From JBFMHP01 sp964557295 (GTDB lineage: Bacteria > Pseudomonadota > Gammaproteobacteria > RBG-16-57-12), in NCBI GenBank assembly GCA_964557295.1, contig CAZKZP010000043.1, positions 1 through 25,088 on the forward strand: a stretch of DNA of 25,088 bases, given 5' to 3'. Shown piece after piece: positions 1-8,070 of the stretch; within the stretch, counting starts at the first letter, position 1; the number at the start of each line of letters is the position of its first letter. The notes beneath the pieces were generated by a model. The model did not search any database. It was given only the letters and a program-made list of their open reading frames with translations, and was not told where the DNA came from. Made by a program: the position numbers and the translations under genes.

Positions 1-9
1 AAATAAACC

Positions 10-23
10 GTCGCGTCAGCGAC
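10..23. other. small hairpin upstream of the first gene
   Basis: GTCGC (10-14) and GCGAC (19-23) form a perfect 5-bp stem with a 4-base loop. It lies between whatever precedes the window and the polyferredoxin gene. There is no following T-run, so it is not a clear intrinsic terminator. I see nothing else in bases 1-57. Confidence 0.3.
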
Positions 24-57
24 ACAACCCACAACAGAGGCATCACAACCCACCCCC

Positions 58-993
58 ATGAACCTCCAACCCCTCCGCCTCTACACCCGCACACTATTCT
101 TCACGCTGTTCGTGCTGGCCCCGCCGCTGGATATCTTCCGCCTCGACCTCACGCGCGGGAATTTCATCCTGTTCGGGCAGGACTGGACGCTGGGCCTGGC
201 CGCGTTCCAGGCCGGGGAGATCGGCGCGGGTGCGGCGGCGCTCAATCTGATCAGCCATGGCTTCATCCCGATTGCGCTGATCATCGGTCTCGGCGTGTGG
301 GTCGCGTGGCGCTACGGCCGGCTCTATTGCGGCTGGTTGTGTCCGCACTTTTCGGTGGTGGAGCTGATCAATACCCTGATGCGCCGCGCCAGCGGACGTT
401 TGAGTCTGTGGGACCGGGAACCGCTGCCGCAGCAACAGCGCGACGGCACCGCCATCACGCCGAAGCAGGCCTACTGGCTGTGGACGGCGCTCGCCATCGT
501 CGGCTTCGCCTTTCTCTGGGCATTGTCGCTGCTCACCTATCTGCTGCCGCCGGAGATGATCTATCACAATCTCCTGAGCGGTGAACTCACGCGCAACCAA
601 TCGTTGTTTCTGGGTGTGGCCACACTGGTGTTGAGCCTGGAATTCCTGCTGGCGCGCCACCTGTTCTGCCGCTTCGGCTGCGCCATCGGCCTATTCCAGA
701 GCCTCGCCTGGATGGCCAACAACCGCGCGCTGCTGGTGCGCTTCGATCGCGCGCGTGGCGCGGCCTGCAAGACCTGCACGCAGGACTGCGACAACGCCTG
801 TCCGATGCGGCTCAACCCGCGCAAGCACAAACGCCACATGTTCACCTGCACGCAATGCACGCGTTGCGTCGAGGCCTGCGCCAAGGTCATGACACCGGAA
901 CCCGGCCTGCTGCAATGGCGGCAAGGCCAGGAACACGATCACAAGACCGCGCACCAGGCGCCGATCCACTTCATCCGGCGGAGCAAATCCTGA
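58..993 (+). CDS. NapH/NosR-type membrane polyferredoxin of a nor cluster
   Basis: A 311-aa integral membrane iron-sulfur protein. Hydrophobic segments lie near residues 11-30, 65-85, 138-163 and 183-203. Cysteine motifs follow in order: CxxxCP at 91-96, CxxxC at 204-208, then two ferredoxin-type [4Fe-4S] clusters with cysteines at 237/240/244/248 and 264/267/270/274. This is the NapH/NosR/CcoG layout, which passes electrons from the quinone pool or assists maturation of a redox enzyme. Its TGA stop shares one base with the norD start codon (TGATG), so the two are translationally coupled and it probably serves nitric oxide reductase assembly or activation. The exact partner is inferred. I see no strong Shine-Dalgarno before the ATG. 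Confidence 0.85.
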   Translation: MNLQPLRLYTRTLFFTLFVLAPPLDIFRLDLTRGNFILFGQDWTLGLAAFQAGEIGAGAAALNLISHGFIPIALIIGLGVWVAWRYGRLYCGWLCPHFSVVELINTLMRRASGRLSLWDREPLPQQQRDGTAITPKQAYWLWTALAIVGFAFLWALSLLTYLLPPEMIYHNLLSGELTRNQSLFLGVATLVLSLEFLLARHLFCRFGCAIGLFQSLAWMANNRALLVRFDRARGAACKTCTQDCDNACPMRLNPRKHKRHMFTCTQCTRCVEACAKVMTPEPGLLQWRQGQEHDHKTAHQAPIHFIRRSKS

Positions 994-2834
994 TGGAAGA
1001 ATTCGTCGGCAAACATTGGCATCGTTTCATCACCCGGCGCGCCCAGGATCACCATCCGGAAGCCGCCGTGCGCCTCGAAGAGATTCGCGCGCCGCTGGCG
1101 CTGTTGTTCCGCGCCTTCGGCGGCGACGGCGGCTTGAAGATCGAGGCCGCGCGCCCCGAGGAACACGGCGCGCGCCGCAGCCTCTTGCAACGCCTCGCCG
1201 GCACCGGGAAGCACGCCGCCCTGGCCTGGCGTGATGCTGAAACCCTGCGCCTGCCGGCCGAGATCGATCTGTATCCGCACCGTGAGTTGAATCGCGATCT
1301 GTATTATTGGCTCGCCGCTCTCGCCGCGATCGAACCGCGCGAGAACGGTGACTGGTTCCGCGCCAATCAGCAGCGCACCTTGGCAGTGCTCACGCGATTC
1401 CCCGGTCTGCGCGCACGCTACCAGCGCCTGGTCGCCGCCGAACTCTCGCATCGCCCTGATCCCGCCAGCCTGCCCGTGGATGAAGCGCATCAAGAGACCG
1501 CAATCCAACAAGCGCTCACGCAACCCGGCAGCGTGAATGTACTGCCCAGCGGCGCACGTCCGCCCCAACCACTCTATCTCTGGCTGCATCCCAATCCGCC
1601 ACACACCACGTCGATCGCACAAACAACCAATGATGATGCGAATCACAATGAACCAAACCATCCCGGCAAGCGCAAAGAGGCCGAACAACCCCACCGCTAC
1701 CGCGCCGAGCAGACCGAGATGCCCGACGGCAAGGACGGGCTAATCACCATGCGCTGGGAAAACATCTTCTCCTGGGCGGAGTACCTCAAGGTCCACCGCG
1801 CCACCGATGAGGATGACGATGAGAACGCCGCCGACACCGCCCGCGACATGGACGTGATCACCGTCGCACGCGATCAACAGAGCAGCGCCACGCGGCTGCG
1901 TCTCGATCTCGACCTGCCGTCCGCCGCATACGACGACATCCCGCTCGCCGGTGCGATCACCGTGCCGGAATGGGACTGGCGCAAACAACAGCTGCTGCCC
2001 GACCACTGCCGCATCCAGCCCATGTTGCCGCGCGACAGCCGCCCACAGCCGCTGCCCGCCGCACTGCAACGCACCGCGCGCAAGCTGCGCGGCCAGTTCG
2101 CCGCCCTGGCGCAGCAGCGCGTTTGGCTGCGTAATCAACCCGAGGGGTGCGAACTGGATCTCAGCGCCTATCTGGATCACTTCATCGCGCGCAAGACCTG
2201 CGCGCACGCGAAAGATGCGGGACTCTACCGCGACCTGCGCCGCAACCAGCGCGACCTCGCCACCCTGCTGCTCGCCGATCTCTCGCTCTCCACCGACGCG
2301 GCGGTCAACAACGAACAGCGCATCATCGACGTGATCCGCGACAGCCTGCTGCTGTTCGCCGAGGCCCTGCACGCCTGCGGCGATCGTCACGCCATCTACG
2401 GCTTTTCTTCGCGTCGCCGCGAACAAGTGCGCTTCTATCACTTGAAAACCTTCAGCGAAAAACTCGACAACGACGTGCGCGGCCGCATGCAAGCCATCCG
2501 CCCCGGCTACTACACCCGCATGGGCGCCGCCATCCGCCACGCCAGCACCCTGCTGCATCAGCAACCCGCGCACCAGCGCCTGCTGCTCATCCTCACCGAC
2601 GGCAAACCCAACGACCTCGACTGTTATGAAGGAAGATACGGCGTGGAAGACACGCGCATGGCGCTGCGCGAAGCCCGCGCGCAAGGACTGATCCCGTTCT
2701 GCATCACCATCGACCGCCAGGCCGACGACTACCTGCCGCATATATTCGGGCGCAATGCCTACGCCGTGATCCACCGCCCGGAGGAACTGCCGCAGCGGCT
2801 GCTGGCGCTCTACACGTGTTTGAGTGCCGGATGA
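993..2834 (+). CDS. norD: nitric oxide reductase activation protein NorD
   Basis: A 613-aa protein. The start is the ATG overlapping the upstream stop; a longer reading frame upstream is only out-of-frame sequence of the polyferredoxin gene. The C-terminal third is a von Willebrand factor A domain with a complete MIDAS: DLSLS at residues 429-433 and the later LTDG aspartate near 536. The middle (about 210-300) is hydrophilic with an acidic stretch, as in NorD proteins. NorD acts with the MoxR-type ATPase NorQ to insert metal into or activate the cytochrome bc-type nitric oxide reductase NorBC. norCBQ are not in the window and would be expected to the left. The name rests on length, VWA position and the coupled polyferredoxin. 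Confidence 0.85.
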   Translation: MEEFVGKHWHRFITRRAQDHHPEAAVRLEEIRAPLALLFRAFGGDGGLKIEAARPEEHGARRSLLQRLAGTGKHAALAWRDAETLRLPAEIDLYPHRELNRDLYYWLAALAAIEPRENGDWFRANQQRTLAVLTRFPGLRARYQRLVAAELSHRPDPASLPVDEAHQETAIQQALTQPGSVNVLPSGARPPQPLYLWLHPNPPHTTSIAQTTNDDANHNEPNHPGKRKEAEQPHRYRAEQTEMPDGKDGLITMRWENIFSWAEYLKVHRATDEDDDENAADTARDMDVITVARDQQSSATRLRLDLDLPSAAYDDIPLAGAITVPEWDWRKQQLLPDHCRIQPMLPRDSRPQPLPAALQRTARKLRGQFAALAQQRVWLRNQPEGCELDLSAYLDHFIARKTCAHAKDAGLYRDLRRNQRDLATLLLADLSLSTDAAVNNEQRIIDVIRDSLLLFAEALHACGDRHAIYGFSSRRREQVRFYHLKTFSEKLDNDVRGRMQAIRPGYYTRMGAAIRHASTLLHQQPAHQRLLLILTDGKPNDLDCYEGRYGVEDTRMALREARAQGLIPFCITIDRQADDYLPHIFGRNAYAVIHRPEELPQRLLALYTCLSAG

Positions 2835-2877
2835 ATCCTGGGGTGCGCCTTCGGCGCTACCACGCCACGGACTACCG

Positions 2878-2946
2878 ATCGCATGCTGAAGCATGCTCCT
2901 ACACGTTGGTTAGGAATTTGTAGGAGCCATCTTCAGATGGCGATGC
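2878..2946. repeat. paired GTAGGAGC-type REP palindrome
   Basis: Two inverted half-elements face each other. The left one contains GCATGCTGAAGCATGC followed by TCCTAC; the right one starts GTAGGAGC and contains CATCTTCAGATGGCGATG. Each half forms its own hairpin, and the TCCTAC/GTAGGA ends are complementary. This is the architecture of REP/BIME elements. It lies between the convergent ends of norD and tcdA. The GTAGGAGC core recurs at 25006. Confidence 0.6.
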
Positions 2947-2974
2947 TTTTACTCAGTCCTCATCACTCATGGCT

Positions 2975-3757
2975 TTACTTGCGCAAGAGCCGGTCCAACA
3001 CCCGCGCCACCGCGGCAAAGCCAAACACCGAAGTCACGCAACTGCTCGCGCCGTAGCCGAAACGGCAGTCGAGCGAGACGCCGTGGATGCCGGGTTTTTG
3101 ATGACTGACCGTGCCGTCGGGTTTGGGGTAGACCGGTTGTTGCGTGGAGAACACGCATTCGACGCCAAAGCGTTTCGTGGTGTCCTTGGGAAAGCCGTAT
3201 TCCTTGCGCAGTTGCGCGCGCACCTTGGAGATCAGCGCGTCGTTGTAGGTGCGGCTGATGTCATCGATTTTGATCTGGGTGGGATCGGTGAGCCCGCCGG
3301 CGCCGCCGGTGGCGATGAGGGGGATCTTGTTGCGCTTGCAGTGGTTGATCATCAGCGATTTGAATTTGATACTGTCGATGGCGTCGATCACGTAGTGGTA
3401 GCCGCGCCCGAGATAATCTTCGTAGTTTTGCAGGGTGAGAAAATCATCGATGGCGTGACAGCGGCATTCGGGATTGATCTGGCGCACGCGTTCGGCCATC
3501 ACGTCGACCTTCTTGCGGCCGAGGGTGTCGGTGAGGGTGTGCAGTTGCCGATTGATGTTGGATTCGGCGATGTCGTCGTAATCGATCAGGGTGATCGCGC
3601 CGATGCCGCTGCGGGCCAGGGCCTCGACCGCCCAGGAGCCCACGCCGCCGATGCCGACGACACAGACATGGGCATTTTGGAAGATCTCTTCGGCCGCGGC
3701 GCCATAGAGGCGCTTCACGCCGCCGAAGCGCTCGTTCCGATTACAACTGCTGCTCAT
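2975..3757 (-). CDS. tcdA: tRNA threonylcarbamoyladenosine dehydratase TcdA
   Basis: A 260-aa E1-like (ThiF/MoeB/HesA) enzyme; the E. coli homologue (CsdL/YgdL) is about the same length. An N-terminal Rossmann nucleotide site GIGGVGS is at residues 35-41, followed by an IDYDDIAESNINRQ-type motif near 58-71 that binds ATP in this family. TcdA uses ATP to cyclise t6A37 of ANN-decoding tRNAs to the hydantoin form ct6A. The start ATG is 8 nt downstream of the stop of the M48-like peptidase gene, so they form one operon. tsaC, which makes the t6A precursor, lies 2 kb away on the other strand. Confidence 0.92.
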   Translation of the reverse strand: MSSSCNRNERFGGVKRLYGAAAEEIFQNAHVCVVGIGGVGSWAVEALARSGIGAITLIDYDDIAESNINRQLHTLTDTLGRKKVDVMAERVRQINPECRCHAIDDFLTLQNYEDYLGRGYHYVIDAIDSIKFKSLMINHCKRNKIPLIATGGAGGLTDPTQIKIDDISRTYNDALISKVRAQLRKEYGFPKDTTKRFGVECVFSTQQPVYPKPDGTVSHQKPGIHGVSLDCRFGYGASSCVTSVFGFAAVARVLDRLLRK

Positions 3758-3765
3758 TCGGGGGG

Positions 3766-4476
3766 CTACCAGCGCAGATGCGTTTCCCCAAGGATGATCG
3801 TGCGCAGGGTGTCGAGATCACTGGGGTCGACCGGCTTGCCGCCGCCCGCCGTCCAGCCTTGCACCAGCGACTGCAAGCGCTTGGGCGTGTCCGGATGATT
3901 GATGTCGGACCACATGGTGAACTGCGTCATCACCACTTCTTGAAGATCGATCGGCGATGAGCCCATCTTGGCCATGGCCAGGCCGACGTAATAATCGGCT
4001 TCGGTTTCCCGCTCCCAGCTCGGATCGAGCGCCCCGCGCACGTCCTTGTAGCTGAGATGGCCCTTGATCACATGCCCCAGCTCATGGGCGAGAACCGCAT
4101 TGAGCAGGCGGCGGTTGCCGGTGGCTTCGACCAGCGCCATGAACATCGGGTTGTAGGTCAGCACCACTTGGGTGACGGGATACTTTTCCCAGGTCTTGTA
4201 GGGATGCGATTTGTATCCCTGCAACTTGGACCAGGCCACGGCCGTGGGCACATGCGTGGACCGGCACATTTCGATGGCCTCGCCCTGGTAGCCGACCAGG
4301 CGGATCGCCTCCTGGAGGCGCTTTTCGGCATGCGCGCTCGGGGCGTCGCAATCGGCCAGCGGGTCCCAGCCCGCCCACGACGGCGCCTCGTCCTCCGGCG
4401 CGGCCTGCGCCCAGACAGAACCGATGAAGCCCAACATGGCGACGGACACCATACTCAGTCGCGATAACGCTTGCAT
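3766..4476 (-). CDS. secreted M48-like zinc metallopeptidase
   Basis: A 236-aa protein with an N-terminal signal peptide (hydrophobic 7-21, likely cleaved after VWAQA). The zinc motif HELGH is at residues 131-135, and ETEAD at 158-162 provides the third ligand, as in M48/gluzincin peptidases. The catalytic core is intact. It has no obvious TPR or membrane-anchor region, so it is a small soluble periplasmic member (BepA/LoiP-like without the extra domains). The start was chosen because GAGGGG sits 7 nt upstream and the signal peptide follows directly; the open frame further upstream is merely antisense to purD. First gene of an operon with tcdA. Confidence 0.8.
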   Translation of the reverse strand: MQALSRLSMVSVAMLGFIGSVWAQAAPEDEAPSWAGWDPLADCDAPSAHAEKRLQEAIRLVGYQGEAIEMCRSTHVPTAVAWSKLQGYKSHPYKTWEKYPVTQVVLTYNPMFMALVEATGNRRLLNAVLAHELGHVIKGHLSYKDVRGALDPSWERETEADYYVGLAMAKMGSSPIDLQEVVMTQFTMWSDINHPDTPKRLQSLVQGWTAGGGKPVDPSDLDTLRTIILGETHLRW

Positions 4477-4512
4477 GCCGTTCCCCTCAACTGCAAAAGC
4501 ACATAATGGGAA

Positions 4513-4542
4513 ATTATAGCCTCTATCCGCCCACAACCATAA
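4513..4542 (-). promoter_or_regulatory. sigma-70-like promoter of the peptidase-tcdA operon
   Basis: Read on the minus strand, TTATGG (4542-4537) and a consensus TATAAT (4518-4513) are separated by 18 bp. The -10 lies about 37 nt ahead of the peptidase start codon. It is in the 141-bp divergent spacer with purD. No equally good promoter is visible for purD; the best -10-like string on the plus strand is TAAAAT near 4578. Confidence 0.55.
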
Positions 4543-4617
4543 GGATTTGCGACAAGACAGCTCCATGTGAATTCCGTAAAATACCGATTTTCTTTTTTCC
4601 ACCCATGGGTAGCAACG

Positions 4618-5910
4618 ATGAAGGTACTGATTATTGGCGGCGGCGGTCGTGAACACGCCCTCGCGTGGAAGGTGGCGCAGTCGCCCAAGGTTGAGCACGT
4701 CTATGTCGCCCCGGGCAACGCGGGCACGGCCCGTGAGACGCGGGTGAGCAACGTGGCCATCGGCGTGGAGGACATCGGCGCCCTGCTGGCCTTCGCCAAG
4801 GACACGGCGATCGATCTGACCATCGTCGGCCCGGAACTCCCGCTGGTGCGCGGGCTGGTCGATACCTTCACCGCCGCCGGTCTGCGCTGCTTCGGCCCCA
4901 CCCAGGCCGCCGCGCAACTCGAAGGCTCCAAGGCCTTCACCAAGGACTTTCTGGCGCGCCACCGCATCCCCACCGCCGCCTACCGCAACTTCACGGAAGT
5001 CAATGCGGCCCTGGCCTATGTGCGCGCGCAGGGCGCGCCGATCGTCATCAAGGCCGACGGCCTGGCCGCGGGCAAGGGCGTGATCGTCGCCATGAGTCTG
5101 AGCGAGGCGGAAGCGGCCGTGCGCGACATGCTCTCCGGCAACGCCTTCGGCGATGCGGGCCACCGCGTGGTGATCGAGGAATTCCTGGAGGGCGAGGAGG
5201 CGAGCTTCATCGTCATGGTCGACGGCAAGCACATCCTGCCCATGGCCACCAGCCAGGATCACAAGCGCGTCGGCGACGGCGACACCGGCCCGAACACCGG
5301 CGGCATGGGCGCCTATTCGCCCGCGCCGGTGGTCACGCCCGAGATCCATGCGCGCATCCTGCGCGAGGTGATCGAGCCGACCGTGCGCGGCATGGCGGCC
5401 GAGGGCAATCCCTACACCGGATTCCTCTACGCCGGGCTGATGATCGGCGCCGATGGCGCGCCCAAGGTGATCGAATACAACTGCCGCTTCGGCGATCCCG
5501 AGACCCAGCCGATCATGATGCGCCTGCGCTCCGATCTGGTTGAGCTGTGCGAGCAAGCACTTGATGGGCGACTCGATGAGGCCACTGCGGAGTGGGACGC
5601 ACGCGCCGCCGTGGGCGTGGTGCTGGCCGCCGGCGGCTATCCCGGCGACTACCGCAAGGGCGATGTCATCTCCGGCCTGCCAGCCCGCGACGATGAAGAC
5701 GCCAAGGTCTTCCACGCCGGCACGGCGGACCGGGATGGCGCCGTGGTCACCGCCGGCGGGCGCGTGCTCTGCGCCGTGGGGCTGGGCGCGAGCGTCACCG
5801 CCGCGCAGGCCAAGGCCTATGCGTTGAGCCAGAAGATTCACTGGAACGGCTGCTTCTACCGCCATGACATCGGCTATCGCGCCATCGCCCGCGAGAAACA
5901 GCGCCCTTGA
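4618..5910 (+). CDS. purD: phosphoribosylamine-glycine ligase (GAR synthetase)
   Basis: A 430-aa ATP-grasp ligase catalysing the second step of de novo purine synthesis: 5-phosphoribosylamine + glycine + ATP to GAR. The N-terminus MKVLIIGGGGREHALAW is the family signature. The ATP-grasp core includes KADGLAAGKGV, the GPNTGGMGAYSP loop and the metal-binding EYNCRFGDPETQ segment, all intact. The start at 4618 gives the standard length; an earlier in-frame ATG at 4567 would add 17 residues absent from the family. The Shine-Dalgarno is weak. purH is not adjacent, unlike in enterobacteria. Its stop overlaps the tsaC start. Confidence 0.97.
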   Translation: MKVLIIGGGGREHALAWKVAQSPKVEHVYVAPGNAGTARETRVSNVAIGVEDIGALLAFAKDTAIDLTIVGPELPLVRGLVDTFTAAGLRCFGPTQAAAQLEGSKAFTKDFLARHRIPTAAYRNFTEVNAALAYVRAQGAPIVIKADGLAAGKGVIVAMSLSEAEAAVRDMLSGNAFGDAGHRVVIEEFLEGEEASFIVMVDGKHILPMATSQDHKRVGDGDTGPNTGGMGAYSPAPVVTPEIHARILREVIEPTVRGMAAEGNPYTGFLYAGLMIGADGAPKVIEYNCRFGDPETQPIMMRLRSDLVELCEQALDGRLDEATAEWDARAAVGVVLAAGGYPGDYRKGDVISGLPARDDEDAKVFHAGTADRDGAVVTAGGRVLCAVGLGASVTAAQAKAYALSQKIHWNGCFYRHDIGYRAIAREKQRP

Positions 5911-6479
5911 ACTATGTGAGCCCCGTGCATCTGCGCCAGGCCGCCCGCGTATTCCACGAAGGCGGTCTGATCGCCTATCCCACGGAAGCGGTCTATGGGT
6001 TGGGCTGCGATCCCGCCAATGGCGCGGCGGTCGTGCGTCTGCTCGAACTCAAGCAACGCCCGATCGAAAAGGGCCTGATCCTGATCGCTTCAAGCATGGA
6101 TCAGCTGGAGCCCTATATCGACTGGGAGGCGCTCACCGCCGTGCAGCGCGCGCGCATCGCGCAGAGCTGGCCCGGCCCCTACACCTGGCTGATCCCGACC
6201 CGCGCCGCCACCCCCGCATGGCTGCGCGGCCAGCACACCACCCTGGCGGTGCGCATCACCGCGCATCCCATCGCCGCGGCCTTGTGCGCGGCAGCCGGCA
6301 GCGCGCTGGTCTCCACCAGCGCCAATCTGAGCGGCCGCCGTCCGGCGCGCACCGCGCTCGAAGTGCGCCGCGCGCTCGGCGACCGGCTCGATTACATCCT
6401 GCCCGGCGCGGTGGGCGGCGCGACCAAACCCAGCACCATCACCGACGCCGTGACCGGCCGCCTGGTCCGCGCCGGCTGA
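5907..6479 (+). CDS. tsaC: threonylcarbamoyl-AMP synthase TsaC
   Basis: A 190-aa YrdC/Sua5-fold enzyme, the same length as E. coli TsaC. It makes threonylcarbamoyl-AMP from threonine, bicarbonate and ATP for t6A37 modification of ANN-decoding tRNAs. Recognisable motifs: AYPTEAVYGLGCDP, LLELKQRPIEKGLILIA, WPGPYTWL, and LVSTSANLSG. There is no C-terminal Sua5 domain. The start is a TTG at 5907 overlapping the purD stop (TTGA), which restores the family N-terminus; the nearby ATG at 5914 is out of frame, and an in-frame GTG at 5916 is the alternative. Use of TTG with coupling to purD suggests translation depends on the upstream gene. Confidence 0.95.
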   Translation: MNYVSPVHLRQAARVFHEGGLIAYPTEAVYGLGCDPANGAAVVRLLELKQRPIEKGLILIASSMDQLEPYIDWEALTAVQRARIAQSWPGPYTWLIPTRAATPAWLRGQHTTLAVRITAHPIAAALCAAAGSALVSTSANLSGRRPARTALEVRRALGDRLDYILPGAVGGATKPSTITDAVTGRLVRAG

Positions 6480-6484
6480 GGATC

Positions 6485-6787
6485 ATGACGCGCACCCTGA
6501 TCAAGCTGGGCCTCGCCGGCGGCTGCATCTCCGTCATGACCAGCCATCCGCCCGCCAGCCTCTGGTCGATCGCCGCGCTGCTGCTCCTGATGCAGCTCAC
6601 CTGGAGCCTGCTCGGCCTGCTGCCGGCCCTGGTGCTGCCGGTCCTGGTGTTCGCCCTCTACCACGTCGATCTCGATTCCACCGAAACGCTGCCCGGCATG
6701 ATCAGCCCGCTGCTGCTCATCCTCAGCCTCGCCATCCTGATCATCTATCTCGCCTACCGTTTGCTGAAACGCGCGACCAATACTTGA
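6485..6787 (+). CDS. small hydrophobic membrane protein, unknown
   Basis: A 100-aa protein composed mainly of hydrophobic segments (about residues 7-20, 28-62 and 72-92), giving three or so membrane spans with a short basic C-terminal tail. It starts 5 nt after the tsaC stop, with GAGGATC upstream as a modest ribosome site, so it is probably third in the purD-tsaC operon. I recognise no family and see no catalytic motif. Codon usage looks like its neighbours, which supports it being a real gene. Confidence 0.65.
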   Translation: MTRTLIKLGLAGGCISVMTSHPPASLWSIAALLLLMQLTWSLLGLLPALVLPVLVFALYHVDLDSTETLPGMISPLLLILSLAILIIYLAYRLLKRATNT

Positions 6788-6788
6788 A

Positions 6789-6820
6789 GCCGCCCGCGCC
6801 ACGGGCATGGCGGCGGTTGT
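6789..6820 (+). terminator. possible terminator hairpin after the purD operon
   Basis: GCCGCC (6789-6794) pairs with GGCGGC (6809-6814), with extra pairing inside the loop, followed by a weak T-containing tail (GGTTGTTG). It lies between the membrane-protein gene and the convergent sensor-like gene. The T-run is poor, so this is tentative. Confidence 0.35.
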
Positions 6821-6869
6821 TGCGGCTGAGGGGAAGACGGGAGCACGGACGGGCCGCGCCCGCGGTCAT

Positions 6870-8039
6870 TCAGATCCGGGCGTTGCGCCCGCTGCGGAAG
6901 ATGAATTCCATGTCGTCGAGCAGTTTGCCCACCTGATCGAGATTGATCTTGGCGTCGACCAGCATGGCGTCGACATGCGCGCGGAAGGCCGCGGCGTCTT
7001 CGGCGGCCACCAGCTGCTGCAAGCGGTCGCTGGCGGTTTCAAGGTCGGCCTGCAAGCCCTGCAGGTCTTTCTTCAGCGCGCCGACCGGCCGTTTGATCTC
7101 GCGCGCGACCTCCGCCGCGAGTTGCCCGGCCATGGCCAACTGTTCATGCTCCAGGATGTTCTGCTGCGCCTCCTTCATCCGTTCGATCAACACGCGCTGC
7201 TCCTCACGCTCGCGGCGCAACTCCTTCTCCACCCGCGTCCGCTCGGCGATCTCCTGGGCGATGCTGCGCGCCATCACCTTGAAGGCGCGCGCGAAGGCGG
7301 CGATCTCATTGTGATTGCCCTGCGAATCGTAACTGGCCGGCATTCCCTGGATATCGCTCTTGGCGGCCGTGGAGATGCGCTCACCCAGATCTCCGCCCGG
7401 ACGGGTGACATACTCCACCGCCTTTTTCAGCACATACAAGGGCTGGGCAAGACCGAAATACAGATAGGCAAACAACATGCTGATGCCCAGCAGGCACACC
7501 ACCACGATCACGATCATGTTCTGCTTCACTCGCAGCGCCTTGGCTTTGGCATCGATCTCGGCCTTCTGCGCAATACTGCTGAGGTTATCCAGCAGCTTCT
7601 CCACCTCGAAGCTCAAACGCCCATATTCGACCATCATGCCTTGGTCGTTCATGTGCACTTCGTTTTCGTTGAAAAACGGCGGAAAGCGTTTTTTGATTTC
7701 CTGCCAGGCATCGAGATTGTCGCGCAGCGCCTTCCATTTCTCGTCGCGCTCGCCGAGGGTCTGCAAGGCCTCATCGATCACCTGGTCGAAACCGCCGATG
7801 GCGCTCTGCGTGACGCGAATCGAGTGCGGGGTGCCCTCGGTGAGAATGATCTCGTTCAAACCGCGCAACACCTGCTGTAGTTGCGCCGATCCTTGGTCGA
7901 ACAGGCGCGCCACGCGGCTGGCCTCGGCAATCCTGGCATCCCCGGCCATCGCCGAGAGTATGGCCAGCAGCGCCAGCAGCAGCGCCACTACCGGCGCCAC
8001 GACCAGCACACGGCTGATTCTTATTTCATGTATGACCAT
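6870..8039 (-). CDS. HAMP membrane protein with degenerate histidine-kinase dimerisation domain
   Basis: A 389-aa protein. Membrane span at 9-31, a periplasmic helical region about 32-172, second span about 175-197, then HAMP and coiled coil to about 297. Residues 298-322 (EHEQLAMAGQLAAEVAREIKRP, approximately) align by eye with the HisKA H-box (LGQLAAGVAHEINNP). The phosphoacceptor histidine position is arginine (R313). No ATP-binding HATPase domain follows: the protein ends about 75 residues later in predicted helix. It therefore cannot autophosphorylate as a canonical kinase and may act as a scaffold, inhibitor or signal-relay dimer. It is 31 nt downstream of the rhodanese-like gene and probably co-transcribed with it. 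Confidence 0.75.
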   Translation of the reverse strand: MVIHEIRISRVLVVAPVVALLLALLAILSAMAGDARIAEASRVARLFDQGSAQLQQVLRGLNEIILTEGTPHSIRVTQSAIGGFDQVIDEALQTLGERDEKWKALRDNLDAWQEIKKRFPPFFNENEVHMNDQGMMVEYGRLSFEVEKLLDNLSSIAQKAEIDAKAKALRVKQNMIVIVVVCLLGISMLFAYLYFGLAQPLYVLKKAVEYVTRPGGDLGERISTAAKSDIQGMPASYDSQGNHNEIAAFARAFKVMARSIAQEIAERTRVEKELRREREEQRVLIERMKEAQQNILEHEQLAMAGQLAAEVAREIKRPVGALKKDLQGLQADLETASDRLQQLVAAEDAAAFRAHVDAMLVDAKINLDQVGKLLDDMEFIFRSGRNARI

Positions 8040-8070
8040 CGATCATGCCCCCGCGCAGCGGCGCTGGCGC

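Noticed and set aside
1740..2894. 384-codon minus-strand open frame across norD
   Set aside because: Antisense shadow; norD on the plus strand has an intact MIDAS and coupled start.
4477..5865. Long minus-strand open frame extending upstream of the M48-like peptidase
   Set aside because: It is antisense to purD in GC-rich DNA; its product is repetitive in Ala, Gly, His and Asp and has no motif. The real gene starts at 4476 with a ribosome site and signal peptide.
5914..5916. ATG at 5914 as the tsaC start
   Set aside because: It is out of frame with tsaC; the TTG at 5907 gives the full family length of 190 residues.
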